A stretch of 64,000 bases of DNA, taken from positions 1 to 64,000 of the forward strand of contig CAILHY010000032.1 of NCBI GenBank assembly GCA_903834145.1, written 5' to 3'. The stretch is from an uncultured Actinomycetes bacterium (GTDB lineage Bacteria > Actinomycetota > Actinomycetes > Nanopelagicales > Nanopelagicaceae). Below, in pieces: positions 1 to 8,865 of this stretch; the stretch's first letter is position 1; every line of letters begins with the position of its first letter. The position numbers and the translations under genes were made by a program. Below the pieces are notes generated by a model. That model saw nothing but the letters and a program-made list of their open reading frames with translations. It had not been told where the DNA came from and did no database searches.

Positions 1-702
1 ATTCTTGACGCCTAGCTTTGCAAAAAGGCTCACGGCGTCTTTGCGGATCGTGGATTCGCTATAACCCAATTCCTGCGAGATTTCTCGGTTGGTCATTTCT
101 TGTTTCATTAAACCTTGTACTTCCAATTCTCGAGAAGTCAACGGGAGACCGCGCATTAGAGTTTTATAGGCACTCGTTATTTGCGAACTCGAGAATTGCT
201 CATGTTTGATTGTCTCTGCTAGAAAGAGGGAGATCAATTCCAGATATTTCATGGCATCAATAGTGGGTTTCTCTTCGGTCCCGACAATTCCTAATGCTCC
301 AATTGTTATTCCACTTTTGAACAAAGGTACTACGATCACTGGCGCCGTATACCTATTTGGTTCAGCATTTGCGGTCAACGGGTACTCGAGGTTCATCTGC
401 TCCATACTTTCGATCCAAACAACTCGGCCATTGCACATTGCATCGACCATCGGGGTTCTCGCATCGAAAGAGGAATTCGTATATTTCTCCTTCGTGCCCG
501 CGGGAAATCCAAAGGTGGAGGTCAGCGCATACGTTCTATCTGCAGTCAAAGTAGCAATCCCAACGCCCCGACAAGGATTCTCTGGGAAGATTTTCATTCC
601 AATAATTTGGCAAGCGTCATCTTGAGTAATAAAGTCTGATTGAATCAGTCTTCCTATTTCTAAGGCATTCCCTAGGTAATGGGATAGTTTGAGGCTGTTC
701 AC
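1..702 (-). CDS. GAF-LuxR transcriptional regulator (3' end cut by window edge)
   Basis: Reverse-strand frame open from a GTG at 702, preceded by a good GAGGAG ribosome site, to the window edge. The 234 visible codons resemble the protein at 1312-2040 along their whole length, so only about eight C-terminal residues are missing. The N-terminal 160 or so residues are GAF-like (FPENP and FGFP motifs shared with the paralogue). The C-terminus is a LuxR/NarL helix-turn-helix with LTSRE, TNREISQELGYSESTIRKD and LFAKLGV. There is no phosphoacceptor receiver domain, so it is probably a one-component regulator that senses a small molecule or redox state through GAF. The ligand is unknown. An inverted repeat shared with the paralogue lies 65 bases upstream. 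Confidence 0.85.
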   Translation of the reverse strand, partial: MNSLKLSHYLGNALEIGRLIQSDFITQDDACQIIGMKIFPENPCRGVGIATLTADRTYALTSTFGFPAGTKEKYTNSSFDARTPMVDAMCNGRVVWIESMEQMNLEYPLTANAEPNRYTAPVIVVPLFKSGITIGALGIVGTEEKPTIDAMKYLELISLFLAETIKHEQFSSSQITSAYKTLMRGLPLTSRELEVQGLMKQEMTNREISQELGYSESTIRKDAVSLFAKLGVKN

Positions 703-767
703 TCAAGCTCCTCACATTGATATCCAACAACCCTAAATCTTTTCCCCCGCGGTGAAACATTTCTCAG

Positions 768-782
768 GGGGGGTGTCCCCCC
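768..782. promoter_or_regulatory. G6/C6 inverted repeat upstream of the first LuxR gene
   Basis: GGGGGG, TGT, CCCCCC. On the coding strand of the downstream gene it reads GGGGGGACACCCCCC. It sits 65 bases before the GTG start. An almost identical element is 68 bases before the start of the paralogous regulator (2109-2122). Operator or promoter role is inferred from this conserved position. Confidence 0.5.
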
Positions 783-916
783 GAGAGTAATTACTCATGA
801 ATGAAATACATAAGACCGACTTGCCCCAAATATATGTATTCGCAGTAAACCTGCAGCGCCTAGCGTCTATGTTCGAAGACTTCGATTGAGTATTTTCAGA
901 ATTATTGAAGGTGAAG

Positions 917-1165
917 CTACTGCGAAGAATCAGGAAAATGGCGAACTAAATTGATTTCTTTTTCCGAAGCCTTGCAAAGTATTGCTACTCTCAGAACGCC
1001 AGTTTCATTGTTAACGCAAACTTTCACATACTGCCCTTGATTCGAACTTAAGATCTGCGTTGGCGCAGGTTTAACCACGGCAATAATTGTCGCGGCTACT
1101 ATAAATGCCGCTATCGCGAGTCCGGCAATAAACATTGCAATTCTTTCCATTCGCTCTTCAAACAT
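917..1165 (-). CDS. Small single-pass membrane protein with CVNxxTG-type motif
   Basis: 82 residues. Residues 8-32 form one hydrophobic helix (FIAGLAIAAFIVAATIIAVV). The rest is an extracytoplasmic tail with YVKVCVNNETGVLRVA and a second Cys (ILCKASEKE). This two-cysteine pattern recalls a short module often found at the ends of secreted actinobacterial proteins, and a similar stretch occurs in the HtrA protein at 53120-54262. Function unknown. The start is uncertain: no clear ribosome site precedes 1165, and Met6 or Met11 are alternatives. It lies between the two LuxR paralogues on the same strand. Confidence 0.6.
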   Translation of the reverse strand: MFEERMERIAMFIAGLAIAAFIVAATIIAVVKPAPTQILSSNQGQYVKVCVNNETGVLRVAILCKASEKEINLVRHFPDSSQ

Positions 1166-1311
1166 ATCTATTTTTGATGCTCAAAAAGTATGAACTCTCT
1201 TCTCATCTCCCCGCATCTCCTTTCCAACTTAAAGGACAATCGAAGAGTATTCCCACGAGAATCTAGTTATCCACTCAATATCCAGACCTATCCAGACCAA
1301 CTTTCATAATC

Positions 1312-2040
1312 TCAGAGCAGATCTCCAGCGTCTTTTCTGTTGTTAACGCCTAGTTTTGCGAAAAGGCTTACAGAGTCTTTCCGAACCGTCGACTCACTGA
1401 AACCCAGATCAACGGAAATCTCTCGGTTAGTGCTACCTCCGCCCATCATCGCTTGAATGTCCTTTTCTCTCGGGGTAAGAGGTAAACCGAGTAAGAGACC
1501 TTTAATAGGTCCAGCGATTTCTAAAGCTAAAAGGATTTCGCGTCTGAAGTTTACAGACAACAAATTCGCAATGAGTTCCAAATACGTTATGGAATCAGCG
1601 CTTAGTTCTTCCCTGGTGCCAGTTACGCATAGAGCCCCAACGGCAACACCACGATTGAGTAATGGAATAGCAATTATTGGGGCACAGAATTTAATAGGTG
1701 AATCCTTTGCCCAATTGGGGTATTCCAGGTTTAAGACTTCTAAATTCTCTACCCAAACAACTCGAGAATTTCTTATTGAATCCACTATTGGTGAAGATAT
1801 TTCCAGGGTTACGGGATTACTCAGTCCTTCTATGTTCTCTGGGAAACCAAAACTATGGGTTAATGAGTAAGCGCCATTGGAATGTATTGTGAAGAAACTA
1901 ACGGTCTTGGGAGGATTCTCCGGAAAGATCATGAGCCCAATAATCTTGCAGTAATCGCTTTGGGTAACTAGCTCTGATCCAATTATTCTTGAAAGCGCTA
2001 ACGCGCTTTTCATGTATTTTGATGGCGAAGACTCGGTCAT
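1312..2040 (-). CDS. GAF-LuxR transcriptional regulator
   Basis: 242 residues from the ATG at 2040 (an in-frame TTG at 2052 is less likely; a G-rich stretch just before the ATG may serve as ribosome site). Residues 1-165 form a GAF-like sensory region. Residues about 185-240 form a LuxR helix-turn-helix (LTPREKDIQAM, TNREISVDLGFSESTVRKD, LFAKLGVNN). No receiver domain, so phosphorylation by a partner kinase is not expected. It is a close paralogue of the truncated gene at 1-702, with a shared upstream inverted repeat, so the two probably control related or mutual targets. The pullulanase gene lies upstream on the same strand. Confidence 0.88.
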   Translation of the reverse strand: MTESSPSKYMKSALALSRIIGSELVTQSDYCKIIGLMIFPENPPKTVSFFTIHSNGAYSLTHSFGFPENIEGLSNPVTLEISSPIVDSIRNSRVVWVENLEVLNLEYPNWAKDSPIKFCAPIIAIPLLNRGVAVGALCVTGTREELSADSITYLELIANLLSVNFRREILLALEIAGPIKGLLLGLPLTPREKDIQAMMGGGSTNREISVDLGFSESTVRKDSVSLFAKLGVNNRKDAGDLL

Positions 2041-2108
2041 CGAATCCCCCAATCATGCGGTGTTTCAATAAAAGTAGCGCCTTTTTCTTTCTGGGCGCTG
2101 GACAGTCT

Positions 2109-2122
2109 GGGGGTATCCCCCC
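2109..2122. promoter_or_regulatory. G5/C6 inverted repeat upstream of the second LuxR gene
   Basis: GGGGG, TAT, CCCCCC; on the coding strand GGGGGGATACCCCC, 68 bases before the ATG at 2040. It matches the element at 768-782 except for one spacer base and run lengths. A second hairpin (AGCGCC/GGCGCT) lies between it and the gene and could be a leader structure. Confidence 0.5.
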
Positions 2123-2142
2123 TTTATACTTGAAGGGAACAC

Positions 2143-2163
2143 AAAAAAGCCCCATAGGGCGGC
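2143..2163 (-). terminator. Rho-independent terminator after the pullulanase gene
   Basis: On the minus strand a GC-rich stem (GCCC, short loop, GGGC) is followed directly by six T. It is about 140 bases beyond the stop of the pullulanase gene and upstream of the LuxR promoter region, where termination is expected. The stretch between 2164 and 2303 shows no gene. Confidence 0.65.
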
Positions 2164-2303
2164 TCCAGACTCACCTCACGCTCAATGAGAAGGTCGTCCC
2201 GCAGTTTGCGCTAACACTTCTTCAACAATCTTCTTGGCACGCTTATTGGTAACTCTCTGTTGCCGAGATTTCCACGAGTCAGTGCTAGAACGATGCTTCG
2301 AAT

Positions 2304-4934
2304 CTACTTTTCGACCACCAAAGTAGACATCGCTGGAACTGAAACCGTTGATGCGCCTTTCAAGGTTTGAATTGCTTTCGTTCCAGCTTTACTACCTTGA
2401 ACGACAATCTTCCAATCACCTTTACTTGGTAGCACAATGTTTGCAGCCTTTGCACTTGGGTTATGAACGACAACCGTGGATCCCCATGAATCCTTCACGG
2501 CGGATCCTTGAAGTGAGTAAGCGATTACGCCACTTGGAGCTTTAATGAAAGTGAGCCCCTTAACTACCTGAGCCGTTGTGTTGAATCTGAACTCTGGATG
2601 CGCTTTGCGAATTGCAATAAGCCCCTTGTAATAATTCACCGTAGATGCGTTCTTGCTACGCAAACTCCATTTGATGGAGTTGATGGCATCGCTTGATTTG
2701 TAACTGTTTGAATCGCCGTCCTTGGACCGCAAAAACTCTTGACCTGCCTGCATAAATGGCACCCCTTGAGCAAGTAGCGCGATGGAGGCAGATAACCGAT
2801 CGAGAGATTCAATTTTCACAGCGGACGCGTTGGGAACGCTCGCGGTTAATTTATCAAAGAGAGTGAGATTGTCATGGGCTTCTACATAGTTCACACTCTG
2901 AGTTGGGTCAGTGGTAATCCACTTTCCCAAAACGCTCCGACTGTAAAAAACATTACCAACAATTCCTGCTTGTGTGCTCGTAGACGCAGTCGTTTTCCCG
3001 GTGGCGAATCCATTATCGGATGCATTGAATACCGATCCCTTAATGGCATCACGCAATTCATCATTAAATGCAGCAATCCCCGGCAACTTGTCAATGTTCT
3101 TCTGATTGCTCTTGATGGCTTCAGGCAAAGTACCCCTGTCCCAACCTTCGCCGATGATTAAAATTGTAGGGTTGATCTTTGTTAGTTCGGCGCGCACTTG
3201 TTGCATGGTTGTGAGATCAATCAGACCCATAAGGTCGAATCGGAATCCGTCCATGTTGTATTGCGTCGCCCAATATTTAAGCGAATCCACAATGAACTTG
3301 CGTACCATCGGCCGTTCTGATGCCACATCATTGCCACATCCGCTGCCATTGGTGAGGGATCCGTCCGCATTCTTGCGGAAGAAATAGCCTGGAACAATCT
3401 TCTCTTCGCTGAAGGCTTGTGATGCAAATACATGGTTATAAACAACATCCATCATCACTCGTAAGCCTTGATCATGCAGTGATTGAATTCCGCTCTTAAG
3501 TTCAGTGATTCGAACGGCAGGTTTATTTGCATCAGAGGAATACGAACCTTCAGGGACATTGTAATTTTGTGGGTCATAGCCCCAGTTAAAGGATGGATTA
3601 AGTTCATCCACGGATGCATAATCAAAGATCGGTTGAAGTTCTACATGGGTGACGCCTAGGTCTTTGATCGCGGTAACACCAGTCTTTGTGCCATCTGCCG
3701 TTGTTGTATTCATATCAGTGAGCGCTAGGTACTTACCTTTATGCGCTGTTGGAATTCCGCCGGATGAATCCATGGATAGATCCCGGATATGCAATTCATA
3801 AATCACCGCGTCGGTAGCCTTGCCACTAAATGCTGGTTTAGAACTCTTCCAGGTGGATGGGTTCGTTTTAGAAAGGTCCACAACCACGCCATGTAAACCA
3901 TTTGCTGTCGCTGCCCGAACATAAGGATCCACTGCGTCATTGATCGTGGAACCCAACGTGACTCGATAATCATAGATCGTGCCGTTTTGATCACCACTCA
4001 AAGTTGCTACCCAAGTTCCCTTATCGGATGCAATCATGGGTGTAACTGTTGGATCCGCAGTTGCTGTCGCATATGTCAAAAGACTGACCGCATTAGCGGT
4101 CGGTGCCCAAACGCGAAATGCGGTTGAGGAACTCGTATAGGTGTTGCCCAAATCATTTCCTGTGTACAGGTAGCGTGCATTAAAAGCATCCGATTCAATA
4201 ATCTTTCCCGCAGTGACTTTGGCATTTCCAAAATCTTTTTGACTGAGCGTGTAGTCAGTTCCAATAGTCGCATCGGAATCTAGAGTGAGCTGCACGCGCG
4301 TGGTTGCGGTGGCACTTCCATCAAGAGCCTTAACCGACAAAACCTTTGGCCCACCAGTGATCGAGAATCCTTCATCTCCGGTACCTGTCAGTGTCATTTT
4401 TTGACTCAGGTCGACTGAGATTGTTCGAAAGTCATCCAGCGTTGCCGATTTAATGGTTTTAACGGGTGCCGGTAGAGATGTATAGATCCTCGGATCACCT
4501 TGCACGAGCCAAATCTCGGCATTGCCAGAAGCATCAAAGTTGGTGATGAATCTATTGGTCTCAACATCTTTAGAAATCCACGCACCTTTGCGAACAATAA
4601 TTCCTACATTGTCGAATGCACTCATTCCTGTGATGTCACCTTGAAAGACCTTGCCAAATGAATCCGATCCAGTGAATGCGCTTCCCTCGGAAGGAGAAAA
4701 AGCCGCATCTTGAGTATCCGTACCTTGGTCATTTCCGACGATGATGTTCTTCCACAACCACAAATTCCAACTCGTGTAGTCATCTGCAGGACGTTGATAG
4801 TGCACAGTCAAGTGAACCGTTGACGGGGTCGCGGCATGCGCCTGCAACGGGGCACTCATCATCACTAGCACTACTGAAATTCCTAGTGTGATGGCGCGCA
4901 TAAATGATCTACTGAGGCGACTGCGTGTGCGCAT
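2304..4934 (-). CDS. pulA: Secreted type I pullulanase (GH13 debranching enzyme)
   Basis: 876 residues. Hydrolyses alpha-1,6 branch points of pullulan, glycogen or starch-like glucans outside the membrane. An N-terminal signal peptide ends near APLQAHA at residue 34. Next come a CBM41-like module (VHLTVHYQRP, WNLWLWKN), a CBM48-like region near residue 260-360 (FRVWAPTANAVSLL) and the GH13 barrel. YNWGYDP-type motif (FNWGYDPQNYNVPEG) is diagnostic of pullulanase. Catalytic residues: nucleophile Asp about 567 in FRFDLMG, acid Glu about 596 in IIGEGW, and Asp about 688 in EAHDNL. There is no sorting signal at the C-terminus. A GGGAAG ribosome site precedes the ATG. Monocistronic with its own terminator. 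No maltodextrin importer is seen next to it. Confidence 0.93.
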   Translation of the reverse strand: MRTRSRLSRSFMRAITLGISVVLVMMSAPLQAHAATPSTVHLTVHYQRPADDYTSWNLWLWKNIIVGNDQGTDTQDAAFSPSEGSAFTGSDSFGKVFQGDITGMSAFDNVGIIVRKGAWISKDVETNRFITNFDASGNAEIWLVQGDPRIYTSLPAPVKTIKSATLDDFRTISVDLSQKMTLTGTGDEGFSITGGPKVLSVKALDGSATATTRVQLTLDSDATIGTDYTLSQKDFGNAKVTAGKIIESDAFNARYLYTGNDLGNTYTSSSTAFRVWAPTANAVSLLTYATATADPTVTPMIASDKGTWVATLSGDQNGTIYDYRVTLGSTINDAVDPYVRAATANGLHGVVVDLSKTNPSTWKSSKPAFSGKATDAVIYELHIRDLSMDSSGGIPTAHKGKYLALTDMNTTTADGTKTGVTAIKDLGVTHVELQPIFDYASVDELNPSFNWGYDPQNYNVPEGSYSSDANKPAVRITELKSGIQSLHDQGLRVMMDVVYNHVFASQAFSEEKIVPGYFFRKNADGSLTNGSGCGNDVASERPMVRKFIVDSLKYWATQYNMDGFRFDLMGLIDLTTMQQVRAELTKINPTILIIGEGWDRGTLPEAIKSNQKNIDKLPGIAAFNDELRDAIKGSVFNASDNGFATGKTTASTSTQAGIVGNVFYSRSVLGKWITTDPTQSVNYVEAHDNLTLFDKLTASVPNASAVKIESLDRLSASIALLAQGVPFMQAGQEFLRSKDGDSNSYKSSDAINSIKWSLRSKNASTVNYYKGLIAIRKAHPEFRFNTTAQVVKGLTFIKAPSGVIAYSLQGSAVKDSWGSTVVVHNPSAKAANIVLPSKGDWKIVVQGSKAGTKAIQTLKGASTVSVPAMSTLVVEK

Positions 4935-5052
4935 TTTTCAACTTCCCAAAAAGAGTAAAGAGCAACCTAGGAATCTAAGCACGGGAGAGTTCTTTGCTAC
5001 ATCTATTGGTGCCTGAAATCCCTCATCTTTAGCAAATCGTTATGGGCGGTGA

Positions 5053-5106
5053 GAATTTCAGCACGAAATGAGGCTTATGCCTCGCTCTGGCCGAGGAATT
5101 TCAGCA
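5053..5106. repeat. Direct repeat pair in the pulA / lipoprotein intergenic region
   Basis: GAATTTCAGCA occurs at 5053-5063 and again at 5096-5106 (43-base period), with a GAGGC/GCCTC hairpin at 5070-5083 between them. The 228-base divergent gap between the two genes has no other gene. The repeats may be operator half-sites, but nothing proves it. Confidence 0.35.
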
Positions 5107-5162
5107 TTATGCGCTGATAGACTCCGCGCTGTCGAATAGAAGACTTACCTGAAGGGGTCACC

Positions 5163-5678
5163 ATGAATAAGAAGCTCATTGGAATTATCGCCATTTCTGC
5201 AATCGCACTCACTGCGTGTGGCGGATCCAAAACGGCATCCTCTTCGAGCTCTACCTCCACTGCGACTGACGCAGCGAGCGCCCCCGCAGCAACGGGTGGC
5301 TTTGGTAGCGCACTTGATCTTGGTGCCGGAGTTTCACTAACTCTAAGCGCTCCCGTAACTTTCACCCCCGGTCACTTCGCAACAAACTACCTTGCTGGAC
5401 AAGTGGCAAACACTTTTGATGTCACAGTCAAAAATGGTGGTAGTGCAGCCCTTGATCCTTCAACAATTCTCATTCAAACAGGATCTGGTGCAAACACATG
5501 CACCGATGTTTTAGATGGCGACAATGGAATTGCTGGCGCACCAACGGATCCCATTGCTGCTGGAACATCAATTTCCTTTAAGTTTGCAATCGCATGCAGT
5601 GCAAAAAGTGGAGAGCCACTACATGTCAGCGTGAGCGTTGGCGGCGGCAGTGCTTCAATCGATGGGAAGCTAGCCTAA
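5163..5678 (+). CDS. Small secreted lipoprotein, DUF4352-like
   Basis: 171 residues. Type II signal peptide with lipobox LTAC at residues 16-19, then a Ser/Thr/Ala-rich linker. The beta-rich domain starts near residue 50 with a pattern (FDVTVKNGGSAALDPSTI, DNGIAGAPTDPIAAGTSISFKFAI) resembling the immunoglobulin-like DUF4352/telomeric-repeat-binding-factor fold of many monoderm lipoproteins. Probably anchored on the outer face of the membrane. Function unknown. GAAGGGG ribosome site before the ATG. It converges on the ABC operon to its right. Confidence 0.8.
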   Translation: MNKKLIGIIAISAIALTACGGSKTASSSSSTSTATDAASAPAATGGFGSALDLGAGVSLTLSAPVTFTPGHFATNYLAGQVANTFDVTVKNGGSAALDPSTILIQTGSGANTCTDVLDGDNGIAGAPTDPIAAGTSISFKFAIACSAKSGEPLHVSVSVGGGSASIDGKLA

Positions 5679-5679
5679 A

Positions 5680-5709
5680 CTTAAGCAGGTTCTGGCCTTA
5701 AGCAGGTTC
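5680..5709. repeat. 17-base tandem duplication spanning the dppF-like stop codon
   Basis: CTTAAGCAGGTTC occurs at 5680-5692 and 5697-5709 (period 17). The second copy contains the end of the ABC ATPase gene including its stop; the first lies just beyond it. It looks like a recent small tandem duplication with no effect on the protein. Confidence 0.6.
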
Positions 5710-6696
5710 CGGGAAGTGGCAGGCAAGTCGGTGCCCATTTCCCATCTGGACATTTCCAATCTGGAGCAGTGGCGGTACTTCCACGCGGCATTGCTCTTGA
5801 ACTTTCCAACAGCGCGTGTTGAAGACGCAACCAGCTGGTGGATTCATTGGACTAGGTAAATCCCCCTGCAAAATAATCTTTTCGCGGGCGCGACTCTTCT
5901 TGGGATCAGGAACTGGTACCGCCGAAAGCAAAGCTTTTGTGTAGGGGTGGCGAGGTGCACGGAAAAGATCGTGCTTGTTGGCATCTTCCATAATCTTGCC
6001 GAGATACATAACGACAACACGATCTGAAATGTGCTGAACCACCGAAAGGTCATGGGCGACAAAGAGGTAGGAAAGATCAAATTCTTCTTGCAAATCATCA
6101 AGGAGATTGACCACCTGTGCCTGAATGGAAACATCAAGTGCTGAAACAGGTTCGTCAGCGACGATTAGCTTTGGCTTGAGAGCAATAGCACGTGCAACAC
6201 CGATGCGCTGGCGTTGTCCACCCGAGAACTCGTGTGGGTACCTGTTTACGTGTTCTGGGTTGAGTCCCACGCGTTCCATGAGACGTTCCACTTCTTGTTT
6301 TATGCCACCTTCTGGAGTGATCCCCTGGATCTCAAAAGTGGCACCAATCAAAGTTCCGACAGTGTGACGTGGATTGAGTGAAGCATATGGATCCTGGAAG
6401 ATCATCTGCATCTGAGCACGGATCGGCTTCATTTCATGGGCGGACAAATGTGTGATGTCTTGTCCGTTAAAAGTGATTGTTCCCTCTGTAGGTTCGTAGA
6501 GTTTGAGAACGGTGCGACCTACCGTTGTCTTGCCGCACCCAGATTCACCGACAAGCCCAACTGTTTGTCCTGGCATGATCTCTAGATCTATGCCATCAAC
6601 AGCCTTGACGATTCCCTTTTTCTTATTAAATATTCCACCCGAAGTTGACTCAAAATACTTCTTGAGTCCTTCAAGTTTAAGAATCGGCTCGGTCAT
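5698..6696 (-). CDS. Peptide/nickel-type ABC transporter ATP-binding protein (DppF/OppF)
   Basis: 332 residues. Cytoplasmic ATPase of an oligopeptide-type importer. Walker A GESGCGKTT near residue 50, signature FSGGQRQRIGVARA, Walker B LIVADEPVSALD, and switch His in VAHDLSVV. The C-terminus carries the oligo_HPY extension with four cysteines (CVFNTRCW, QCRVE, LACHF), the pattern seen in DppD/DppF proteins. Its start overlaps the stop of the DppD gene by four bases. Last gene of the left-hand importer operon (DppC, binding protein, DppB, DppD, DppF). Confidence 0.93.
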   Translation of the reverse strand: MTEPILKLEGLKKYFESTSGGIFNKKKGIVKAVDGIDLEIMPGQTVGLVGESGCGKTTVGRTVLKLYEPTEGTITFNGQDITHLSAHEMKPIRAQMQMIFQDPYASLNPRHTVGTLIGATFEIQGITPEGGIKQEVERLMERVGLNPEHVNRYPHEFSGGQRQRIGVARAIALKPKLIVADEPVSALDVSIQAQVVNLLDDLQEEFDLSYLFVAHDLSVVQHISDRVVVMYLGKIMEDANKHDLFRAPRHPYTKALLSAVPVPDPKKSRAREKIILQGDLPSPMNPPAGCVFNTRCWKVQEQCRVEVPPLLQIGNVQMGNGHRLACHFPEPA

Positions 6697-7727
6697 AGCA
6701 CTGCACCTGTGGAAACTCGAGCCTTCTTCAATTGATCCTCCGTTAAATGGCAGCGAGAAAAATGCCCGCTAATCTTTTGATCTAAATCCGGTACCGCTGT
6801 CGCACAAAGATTATTAGGAACTTGCGAGGAAAAAGAACAACGTGAACGGAAAGAGCATCCCGCCGGCAAGGAAATAAGTGAAGGAGGTTGACCCGGGATA
6901 GCAATGAGGCGCCTTCCCTCAAGTTGATCTACTCGAGGAATCGAATTCAACAGTCCGATTGTGTAGGGATGATCGGGCTGATAATAAATATCATCGATAC
7001 CAGCTTGCTCAACAATCTTTCCGGCGTACATAACGCTTACGCGATCGGCAACCTCGGCTACAACACCAAGGTCGTGAGTGATAAGGATAACCGCCATGTT
7101 AAATTCTTTTTGCATGTTCTTGAGCAACTCTAGAATTTGCGATTGAACGGTTACATCAAGGGCGGTTGTTGGCTCATCTGCAATCAGCAGAGATGGGTTA
7201 TTCACGAGAGCCATTGCGATCATCACACGTTGGCGCATGCCTCCCGAGAACTGATGCGGATATTCAAGAACGCGCTTTGCCGCTCCTGGGATTCCCACAA
7301 GATCGAGCATTTCTGTGGCACGTTTGATGCCAGCTTTCTTATCACCATCGTTATAGAGGCGCCACGCCTCTGAAATCTGATCACCAATTGTGTAATAAGG
7401 ATGAAGGGCGGACATCGGATCTTGGAAGATCATCGCCATGGATTTTCCGCGCAATTTGCGCACGACATCCGGAGAGGCAGAAATCGTATCGATTGGACCA
7501 CTCTCTAAATTCAAAATTGCCTGCCCAGAAATCTGTGCGCTGCGTCGATCGTGAAGGCCCATGACTGCTAGGGAGGTCACGGATTTACCCGACCCGGATT
7601 CACCAACCACTGCAAGGGTTTCACCGCGTGCAACAGTGAAGGAAATGTCGTTGGACGCGCGAACGAGCCCATCTTCGGTGGGGAAGGAAACTGTTAAGTT
7701 TTTAACTTCCAAGAATGGCTGGCTCAT
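6693..7727 (-). CDS. Peptide/nickel-type ABC transporter ATP-binding protein (DppD/OppD)
   Basis: 344 residues. Partner ATPase to the following gene. Walker [10 protein letters not shown], signature [15 protein letters not shown], Walker [14 protein letters not shown], and switch His in ITHDLGVV. The C-terminal oligo_HPY segment has the usual cysteine cluster ([19 protein letters not shown]). Overlaps both neighbours by four bases, so translation is coupled. Substrate cannot be read from the ATPase. Confidence 0.93.
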   Translation of the reverse strand: MSQPFLEVKNLTVSFPTEDGLVRASNDISFTVARGETLAVVGESGSGKSVTSLAVMGLHDRRSAQISGQAILNLESGPIDTISASPDVVRKLRGKSMAMIFQDPMSALHPYYTIGDQISEAWRLYNDGDKKAGIKRATEMLDLVGIPGAAKRVLEYPHQFSGGMRQRVMIAMALVNNPSLLIADEPTTALDVTVQSQILELLKNMQKEFNMAVILITHDLGVVAEVADRVSVMYAGKIVEQAGIDDIYYQPDHPYTIGLLNSIPRVDQLEGRRLIAIPGQPPSLISLPAGCSFRSRCSFSSQVPNNLCATAVPDLDQKISGHFSRCHLTEDQLKKARVSTGAVL

Positions 7728-8722
7728 GCAACACGCACTCTCGGATCGATGTATGCATACAAGATATCCACCACCAAGTTCATAACGACTACAAACACTG
7801 CAGCCAGCAAGGTTGTTGTGAGAATTACGGGTAGATCGTAATCAACAAGTACGGCACGAATGGAAAGTCTTCCTAGGCCAGGTAAGTTGAAAATATTTTC
7901 AGTAATAATCGCTCCACCGAGTAAGCCTGCAAAATCCAAACCTGCGATCGTAATAATTGGTGCTAACGCTGCACGAAGGGTGTGCTTGCGAAGAATAACT
8001 TTCTCGCTCAGGCCCTTCGCACGCGCCGTGCGAATGTAGTCCTCGCTGGAAGTTTCCAGAACATTCGAACGTGTAAACCGCGTATAAGTGGCTGCAAATG
8101 CAAGAGCCAAAGTAATCCAAGGAAAAATAAAGTTACGAGCCCAGCCGATGGGGTCGGTAAAGGGCGAAACCCATCTGCCCATTTCAATCGGATCAATCAA
8201 ATTAAATTTGAGGGCTAAAAGCAGGATCAAAATTCCAGAAATAAATGTGGGCAGAGATATACCCACTAAAACGAATGCGGTACTTGCTTTGTCCTGCCAT
8301 TTGCCTTGCCTCTTTGCCGCAACAACGCCAAGAGATACGCCGATAAGCAACCACAGGATAAATGATCCGATGGCCAAACTGAAAGTCACAGGAAATGCAT
8401 CGGCTATAAGAGTAGAAACACACGCGTGTTTATTAAAAGAGTATCCAAAAGCCGGAGCTGGACAATCAAAACTAGCTACGCCTTCACCATAATGCCGGCC
8501 AGCAACAAGGCCTTTAACAAATCGACCATATTGCACTTGCACAGGAACATCTAGACCTAAACGATGACGGTTGGCTTCGATGATGCTAGGCGTACACGCC
8601 TTGCCGCACGTTAAACGAGCGGGATCCATAGGCAGATAAGCAAAGATTACGAAGACAGACATACTGACGAGGGTTATGACAAGTGCTGTTGCCGCTAAGC
8701 GCCTGATTAGATACTTAAGCAT
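7724..8722 (-). CDS. Peptide-type ABC transporter permease (DppB)
   Basis: 332 residues with six predicted membrane helices and the DppB/OppB layout: N-terminal helix, a large extracytoplasmic loop at about residues 40-115, then the core with the coupling motif EDYIRTARAKGLSEK and a C-terminal helix before DILYAYIDPRVRV. It pairs with the DppC-type permease, which here lies upstream of the binding protein rather than next to DppB. It overlaps the ATPase gene and is separated from the binding-protein gene by 143 bases with a strong hairpin. Confidence 0.92.
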   Translation of the reverse strand: MLKYLIRRLAATALVITLVSMSVFVIFAYLPMDPARLTCGKACTPSIIEANRHRLGLDVPVQVQYGRFVKGLVAGRHYGEGVASFDCPAPAFGYSFNKHACVSTLIADAFPVTFSLAIGSFILWLLIGVSLGVVAAKRQGKWQDKASTAFVLVGISLPTFISGILILLLALKFNLIDPIEMGRWVSPFTDPIGWARNFIFPWITLALAFAATYTRFTRSNVLETSSEDYIRTARAKGLSEKVILRKHTLRAALAPIITIAGLDFAGLLGGAIITENIFNLPGLGRLSIRAVLVDYDLPVILTTTLLAAVFVVVMNLVVDILYAYIDPRVRVA

Positions 8723-8792
8723 TTCACCCTCACTGTTAGTTCACCATCTACAAATGAAACCTAGTAAAAAGATTTATCAGAACTGGGGCGAA

Positions 8793-8825
8793 GTTGAGGG
8801 TGGCTCTTTCGAAACCACCCTCAAC
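8793..8825 (-). terminator. Intercistronic hairpin after the binding-protein gene
   Basis: An 11-base-pair perfect stem (GTTGAGGGTGG / CCACCCTCAAC) around an 11-base loop lies 41 bases beyond the binding-protein stop and before the permease gene. There is no T tract on the minus strand. It therefore fits an mRNA-stabilising or partially terminating structure that raises binding protein over permease. Confidence 0.55.
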
Positions 8826-8865
8826 CAGCCTTTACAACGTTACTGCTATCTACCGTTTGGGGAAA

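Noticed and set aside
206-625. Forward-strand open frame of 139 codons
   Set aside because: It is antisense to the truncated GAF-LuxR gene, whose reverse-strand protein matches a paralogue; the forward translation has no recognisable motif.
1457-1870. Forward-strand open frame of 137 codons
   Set aside because: Antisense to the second GAF-LuxR gene and similar in sequence to the other antisense frame only because the two genes are paralogues.
1989-2252. Forward 87-codon frame at the 5' end of the second LuxR gene
   Set aside because: Covers the promoter, hairpin and terminator of the minus-strand genes; low-complexity translation without family features.
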